Shown here: in pieces, positions 59,124 through 64,000 of the stretch
How the letters are laid out: the number at the start of each line of letters is the position of its first letter
Numbering within the stretch: the stretch's first letter is position 1
Assembly (NCBI GenBank): GCA_022605955.1
Contig: JAKCOZ010000245.1
Location: 1 to 64,000, forward strand
DNA from: Rallus limicola
Taxonomy: Eukaryota; Chordata; Aves; Gruiformes; Rallidae
DNA: 64,000 nt
Direction of reading: 5' to 3'
Program-made: the position numbers and the translations under genes
The notes under the pieces: generated by a model
The model's input: the letters and a program-made list of their open reading frames with translations, nothing else
The model's database searches: none
What the model was told of the DNA's origin: nothing

Positions 59124-61260
59124 GGGAGTTATTGCTGGACGTTTAGCATGTTTTGAACTGCAGTCTGCTAGGGCCGAGAAAAGCACTGTAGGAGGTAGCA
59201 GGTATGTTCCTTCTTTCCAGGCAAAGGAAAAGGCTGAGAGCCAAAGTGACAGGGTCTGCTTGTGTGTCCTGTTAGGAGGTTTCAGACAAGCTATGCCTTT
59301 CAGTCCTAGCTTCTTTACTTTGGGAGTTATTGCTGGACGTTTAGCATGTTTTGAACTGCAGTCTGCTAGGCCCGAGAAAAGCACCGTAGGAGGTTCCAGG
59401 CATGTTCCCTCTTTCCAGGCAAAGGAAAAGGCTGAGAGCCAAAGTGACAGGGTCTGCTTGTGTGTCCTGTTAGGAGGTTTCAGACAAGCTATGGCTTTCA
59501 TGCCTAGCTTCTTTACTTTGGGAGTTATTGCTGGACGTTTAGCATGTTTTGAACTGCAGTCTGCTAGGGCCGAGTAAAGCACCGTAGGAGGTTCCAGGCA
59601 TGTTCCCTCTTTCCAGGCAAAGGAAAAGGCTGAGAGCCAAAGTGACAGGGTCTGCTTGTGTGTCCTGTTAGGAGGTTTCAGACAAGCTATGCCTTTCATG
59701 CCTAGCTTCTTTACTTTGGGAGTTATTGCTGGACGTTTAGCATGTTTTGAACTGCAGTCTGCTAGGGCCGAGAAAAGCACCGTAGGAGGTTCCAGGCATG
59801 TTCCCTCTTTCCAGGCAAAGGAAAAGGCTGAGAGCCAAAGTGACAGGGTCTGCTTGTGTGTCCTGTTAGGAGGTTTCAGACAAGCTATGCCTTTCAGTCC
59901 TAGCTTCTTTACTTTGGGAGTTATTGCTGGACGTTTAGCATGTTTTGAACTGCAGTCTGCTAGGGCCGAGAAAAGCACCGTAGGAGGTTCCAGGCATGTT
60001 CCCTCTTTCCAGGCAAAGGAAAAGGCTGAGAGCCAAAGTGACAGGGTCTGCTTGTGTGTCCTGTTAGGAGGTTTCAGACAAGCTATGCCTTTCATGCCTA
60101 GCTTCTTTACTTTGGGAGTTATTGCTGGACGTTTAGCATGTTTTGAACTGCAGTCTGCTAGGGCCGAGAAAAGCACCGTAGGAGGTTCCAGGCATGTTCC
60201 CTCTTTCCAGGCAAAGGAAAAGGCTGAGAGCCAAAGTGACAGGGTCTGCTCGTGTGTCCTGTTAGGAGGTTTCAGACAAGCTATGCCTTTCAGGCCTAGC
60301 TTCTTTACTTTGGGAGTTATTGCTGGACGTTTAGCATGTTTTGAACTGCAGTCTGCTAGGGCCGAGAAAAGCACCGTAGGAGGTTCCAGGCATGTTCCCT
60401 CTTTCCAGACAAAGGAAAAGGCTGAGAGCCAAAGTGACAGGGTCTGCTTGTGTGTCCTGTTAGGAGGTTTCAGACAAGCTATGCCTTTCATGCCTAGCTT
60501 CTTTACTTTGGGAGTTATTGCTGGACGTTTAGCATGTTTTGAACTGCAGTCTGCTAGGGCCGAGAAAAGCACCGTAGGAGGTTCCAGGCATGATCCCTCT
60601 TTCCAGGCAAAGGAAAAGGCTGAGAGCCAAAGTGACAGGGTCTGCTTGTGTGTCCTGTTAGGAGGTTTCAGACAAGCTATGCCTTTCAGTCCTAGCTTCT
60701 TTACTTTGGGAGTTATTGCTGGACGTTTAGCATGTTTTGAACTGCAGTCTGCTAGGGCCGAGAAAAGCACCGTAGGAGGTTCCAGGCATGTTCCCTCTTT
60801 CCAGGCAAAGGAAAAGGCTGAGAGCCAAAGTGACAGGGTCTGCTTGTGTGTCCTGTTAGGAGGTTTCAGACAAGCTATGCCTTTCATGCCTAGCTTCTTT
60901 ACTTTGGGAGTTATTGCTGTACGTTTAGCATGTTTTGAACTGCAGTCTGCTAGGGCCGAGAAAAGCACCGTAGGAGGTTCCAGGCATGTTCCCTCTTTCC
61001 AGGCAAAGGAAAAGGCTGAGAGCCAAAGTGACAGGGTCTGCTTGTGTGTCCTGTTAGGAGGTTTCAGACAAGCTATGCCTTTCAGTCCTAGCTTCTTTAC
61101 TTTGGGAGTTATTGCTGGACGTTTAGCATGTTTTGAACTGCAGTCTGCTAGGGCCGAGAAAAGCACCGTAGGAGCTTCCAGGCATGTTCCCTCTTTCCAG
61201 GCAAAGGAAAAGGCTGAGAGCCAAAGTGACAGGGTCAGCTTGTGTGTCCTGTTAGGAGGT

Positions 61261-61460
61261 TTCAGACAAGCTATGCCTTTCATGCCTAGCTTCTTTACTT
61301 TGGGAGTTATTGCTGGACGTTTAGCATGTTTTGAACTGCAGTCTGCTAGGGCCGAGAAAAGCACTGTAGGAGGTAGCAGGTATGTTCCTTCTTTCCAGGC
61401 AAAGGAAAAGGCTGAGAGCCAAAGTGACAGGGTCTGCTTGTGTGTCCTGTTAGGAGGTTT
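61261..61460 (+). repeat. Hybrid monomer at an in-register deletion junction
   Basis: In duplication copy 1, a TTCATGCC/TTCC-haplotype monomer (ending GCTCGTG) is followed by a TTCAGGCC/TAGC-haplotype monomer (46423-46818). In copy 2 a single monomer takes their place. Its front has TTCATGCC (near 61279) and its back has CACTGTAGG with the AGCAGGTATG haplotype (61363-61385). The join removes exactly 198 bp, as expected from homologous exchange between adjacent monomers. Confidence 0.75.
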
Positions 61461-63054
61461 CAGACAAGCTATGCCTTTCAGTCCTAGCTTCTTTACTTTG
61501 GGAGTTATTGCTGGACGTTTAGCATGTTTTGAACTGCAGTCTGCTAGGGCCGAGAAAAGCACCGTAGGAGGTTCCAGGCATGTTCCCTCTTTCCAGGCAA
61601 AGGAAAAGGCTGAGAGCCAAAGTGACAGGGTCAGCTTGTGTGTCCTGTTAGGAGGTTTCAGACAAGCTATGCCTTTCATGCCTAGCTTCTTTACTTTGGG
61701 AGTTATTGCTGGACGTTTAGCATGTTTTGAACTGCAGTCTGCTAGGGCCGAGAAAAGCACCGTAGGAGGTTCCAGGCATGTTCCCTCTTTCCAGGCAAAG
61801 GAAAAGGCTGAGAGCCAAAGTGACAGGGTCTGCTCGTGTGTCCTGTTAGGAGGTTTCAGACAAGCTATGCCTTTCAGGCCTAGCTTCTTTACTTTGGGAG
61901 TTATTGCTGGACGTTTAGCATGTTTTGAACTGCAGTCTGCTAGGGCCGAGAAAAGCACCGTAGGAGGTTCCAGGCATGTTCCCTCTTTCCAGACAAAGGA
62001 AAAGGCTGAGAGCCAAAGTGACAGGGTCTGCTTGTGTGTCCTGTTAGGAGGTTTCAGACAAGCTATGCCTTTCATGCCTAGCTTCTTTACTTTGGGAGTT
62101 ATTGCTGGACGTTTAGCATGTTTTGAACTGCAGTCTGCTAGGGCCGAGAAAAGCACCGTAGGAGGTTCCAGGCATGATCCCTCTTTCCAGGCAAAGGAAA
62201 AGGCTGAGAGCCAAAGTGACAGGGTCTGCTTGTGTGTCCTGTTAGGAGGTTTCAGACAAGCTATGCCTTTCAGTCCTAGCTTCTTTACTTTGGGAGTTAT
62301 TGCTGGACGTTTAGCATGTTTTGAACTGCAGTCTGCTAGGGCCGAGAAAAGCACCGTAGGAGGTTCCAGGCATGTTCCCTCTTTCCAGGCAAAGGAAAAG
62401 GCGGAGAGCCAATGTGACAGGGTCTGCTTGTGTGTCCTGTTAGGAGGTTTCAGACAAGCTATGCCTTTCATGCCTAGCTTCTTTACTTTGGGAGTTATTG
62501 CTGGACGTTTAGCATGTTTTGAACTGCAGTCTGCTAGGGCCGAGAAAAGCACCGTAGGAGGTTCCAGGCATGTTCCCTCTTTCCAGGCAAAGGAAAAGGC
62601 TGAGAGCCAAAGTGACAGGGTCTGCTCGTGTGTCCTGTTAGGAGGTTTCAGACAAGCTATGCCTTTCAGGCCTAGCTTCTTTACTTTGGGAGTTATTGCT
62701 GGACGTTTAGCATGTTTTGAACTGCAGTCTGCTAGGGCCGAGAAAAGCACTGTAGGAGGTAGCAGGTATGTTCCTTCTTTCCAGGCAAAGGAAAAGGCTG
62801 AGAGCCAAAGTGACAGGGTCTGCTTGTGTGTCCTGTTAGGAGGTTTCAGACAAGCTATGCCTTTCAGTCCTAGCTTCTTTACTTTGGGAGTTATTGCTGG
62901 ACGTTTAGCATGTTTTGAACTGCAGTCTGCTAGGGCCGAGAAAAGCACCGTAGGAGGTTCCAGGCATGTTCCCTCTTTCCAGGCAAAGGAAAAGGCTGAG
63001 AGCCAAAGTGACAGGGTCTGCTTGTGTGTCCTGTTAGGAGGTTTCAGACAAGCT

Positions 63055-64000
63055 ATGGCTTTCATGCCTAGCTTCTTTACTTTGGGAGTTATTGCTGGAC
63101 GTTTAGCATGTTTTGAACTGCAGTCTGCTAGGGCCGAGAAAAGCACCGTAGGAGGTTCCAGGCATGTTCCCTCTTTCCAGGCAAAGGAAAAGGCTGAGAG
63201 CCAAAGTGACAGGGTCTGCTTGTGTGTCCTGTTAGGAGGTTTCAGACAAGCTATGCCTTTCAGGCCTAGCTTCTTTACTTTGGGAGTTATTGCTGGACGT
63301 TTAGCATGTTTTGAACTGCAGTCTGCTAGGGCCGAGAAAAGCACCGTAGGAGGTTCCAGGCATGTTCCCTCTTTCCAGGCAAAGGAAAAGGCTGAGAGCC
63401 AAAGTGACAGGGTCTGCTTGTGTGTCCTTTTAGGAGGTTTCAGACAAGCTATGCCTTTCATGCCTAGCTTCTTTACTTTGGGAGTTATTGCTGGACGTTT
63501 AGCATGTTTTGAACTGCAGTCTGCTAGGGCCGAGAAAAGCACCGTAGGAGGTTCCAGGCATGTTCCCTCTTTCCAGGCAAAGGAAAAGGCTGAGAGCCAA
63601 AGTGACAGGGTCTGCTTGTGTGTCCTGTTAGGAGGTTTCAGACAAGCTATGCCTTTCAGTCCTAGCTTCTTTACTTTGGGAGTTATTGCTGGACGTTTAG
63701 CATGTTTTGAACTGCAGTCTGCTAGGGCCGAGAAAAGCACCGTAGGAGGTTCCAGGCATGTTCCCTCTTTCCAGGCAAAGGAAAAGGCTGAGAGCCAAAG
63801 TGACAGGGTCTGCTTGTGTGTCCTGTTAGGAGGTTTCAGACAAGCTATGCCTTTCATGCCTAGCTTCTTTACTTTGGGAGTTATTGCTGGACGTTTAGCA
63901 TGTTTTGAACTGCAGTCTGCTAGGGCCGAGAAAAGCACCGTAGGAGGTTCCAGGCATGTTCCCTCTTTCCAGGCAAAGGAAAAGGCTGAGAGCCAAAGTG
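63055..64000 (+). repeat. Right-hand end of the window, satellite continuing
   Basis: Monomers diverge in subtype from the 48997 partner region but remain 198 bp each. TCCTTTTAGG at 63429 matches 49371 at the 71-monomer offset of the preceding duplication, although the monomers between differ in subtype. The array continues past the window, cutting the last monomer after 46 bases. Confidence 0.85.

Larger units (their letters stand above)
55690..63054 (+). repeat. Large segmental duplication within the array, copy 2
   Basis: This matches 40443-48996 in order of private markers but is shorter by six monomers. Two are lost between the TAGGCCCGAG (59367) and GCATGATCC (60593) markers. Four more are lost between GCTGTACG (60920) and GGCGGAGAG (62401), which I resolve as one trimer plus one monomer. 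Copy-specific changes are GTAGTATGTAGC at 55827, AGCATGATTTG near 57567, the one-base deletion near 59121 and GAGTAAAGC near 59575. Confidence 0.92.
1..64000 (+). repeat. 198-bp satellite DNA array (323 monomers, head to tail)
   Basis: Every stretch of the window matches a single 198-bp unit in the same orientation. The phase at position 1 (CATGTTCCCTC) recurs at 199 and still holds at 63955, exactly 323 periods later. Only two single-base length changes were found, an extra G near 55211 and a lost T near 59121, and they cancel. Most monomers differ from each other at a handful of positions. The array enters and leaves the window without a flank, so its true size is unknown. Such arrays evolve by unequal exchange and gene conversion and typically form centromeric, pericentromeric or other constitutive heterochromatin. 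Which of these applies is inference. I do not recognise the family by name. No gene, RNA gene or mobile element interrupts it. Confidence 0.98.

Noticed and set aside
1..64000. CRISPR array or prokaryotic repeat system
   Set aside because: There are no short repeats separated by unique spacers. The entire 198-bp unit repeats, and neither cas genes nor a leader is present.
1..64000. CENP-B box in the monomer
   Set aside because: The core needs TTCG followed by CGGG at fixed spacing. The monomer has no TTCG or CGAA in the common sequence.
1..64000. Transposable element insertion, inverted segment or unique island within the array
   Set aside because: The phase of the 198-bp period is kept from end to end except for two single-base indels, and all monomers have the same orientation.
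1..64000. rDNA spacer or other repeated gene cluster
   Set aside because: No rRNA, histone or snRNA sequence is present; the repeat unit is only 198 bp.

Overview
The whole 64 kb window is one uninterrupted head-to-tail tandem array of a 198-bp satellite monomer. I count 323 complete periods plus 46 bases of the next (phase counted from CATGTTCCCTC at position 1; the same phase recurs at 63955, and 63954 = 323 x 198). I see no unique sequence, transposon, RNA gene or credible protein gene, and no monomer in the opposite orientation. The array runs off both ends of the window.

This is eukaryotic satellite heterochromatin. Hand-counting the first monomer gives 97/198 G+C (49%), with 41 C, 56 G and only 3 CpG where about 11.6 are expected. 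One of those CpGs varies mainly as CpG/TpG. That depletion fits a methylated, vertebrate-like genome. I do not recognise the family and cannot name the species. A monomer of nucleosome-repeat length, multi-monomer higher-order repeats (HORs) and near-perfect length uniformity suggest a centromeric or pericentromeric array, but nothing here proves centromere function and I found no CENP-B box.

Layout, read from diagnostic variants. (1) 1-24 kb: domain marked by a TTAGGC variant (336, 7464, 10038, 12612, 16176) followed exactly 724 bp later by TTATAAGG. It contains HORs of 13, 13 and 18 monomers and related longer, rearranged units. (2) 20.2-24.4 kb: irregular, mixed monomers. (3) 24,445-37,116: three tandem copies of one HOR with 22, 20 and 22 monomers. 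(4) 37,117-42,660: nested 6-mer, 11-mer, 11-mer series. (5) 40.4-49.0 kb is repeated at 55.7-63.05 kb, with the offset falling from 77 to 75 to 71 monomers, meaning whole monomers were lost. (6) 49.0-55.7 kb: mosaic carrying pieces of the other domains, including a trimer duplicated 11 monomers apart and a dimer shared with 23.65 kb.

Because 198 is divisible by 3, any stop-free frame in the monomer stays open for kilobases. This produces giant open frames on both strands (for example 24,445-53,931 plus and 29,706-54,038 minus). They are by-products of the period, not genes: both strands are open over the same DNA, the commonest variants are amino-acid changing, and stop-creating variants are amplified within HORs. 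The interest of the window lies in its hierarchical duplication history: in-register gain and loss of monomers, hybrid monomers, and long-range sharing of rare variant haplotypes.
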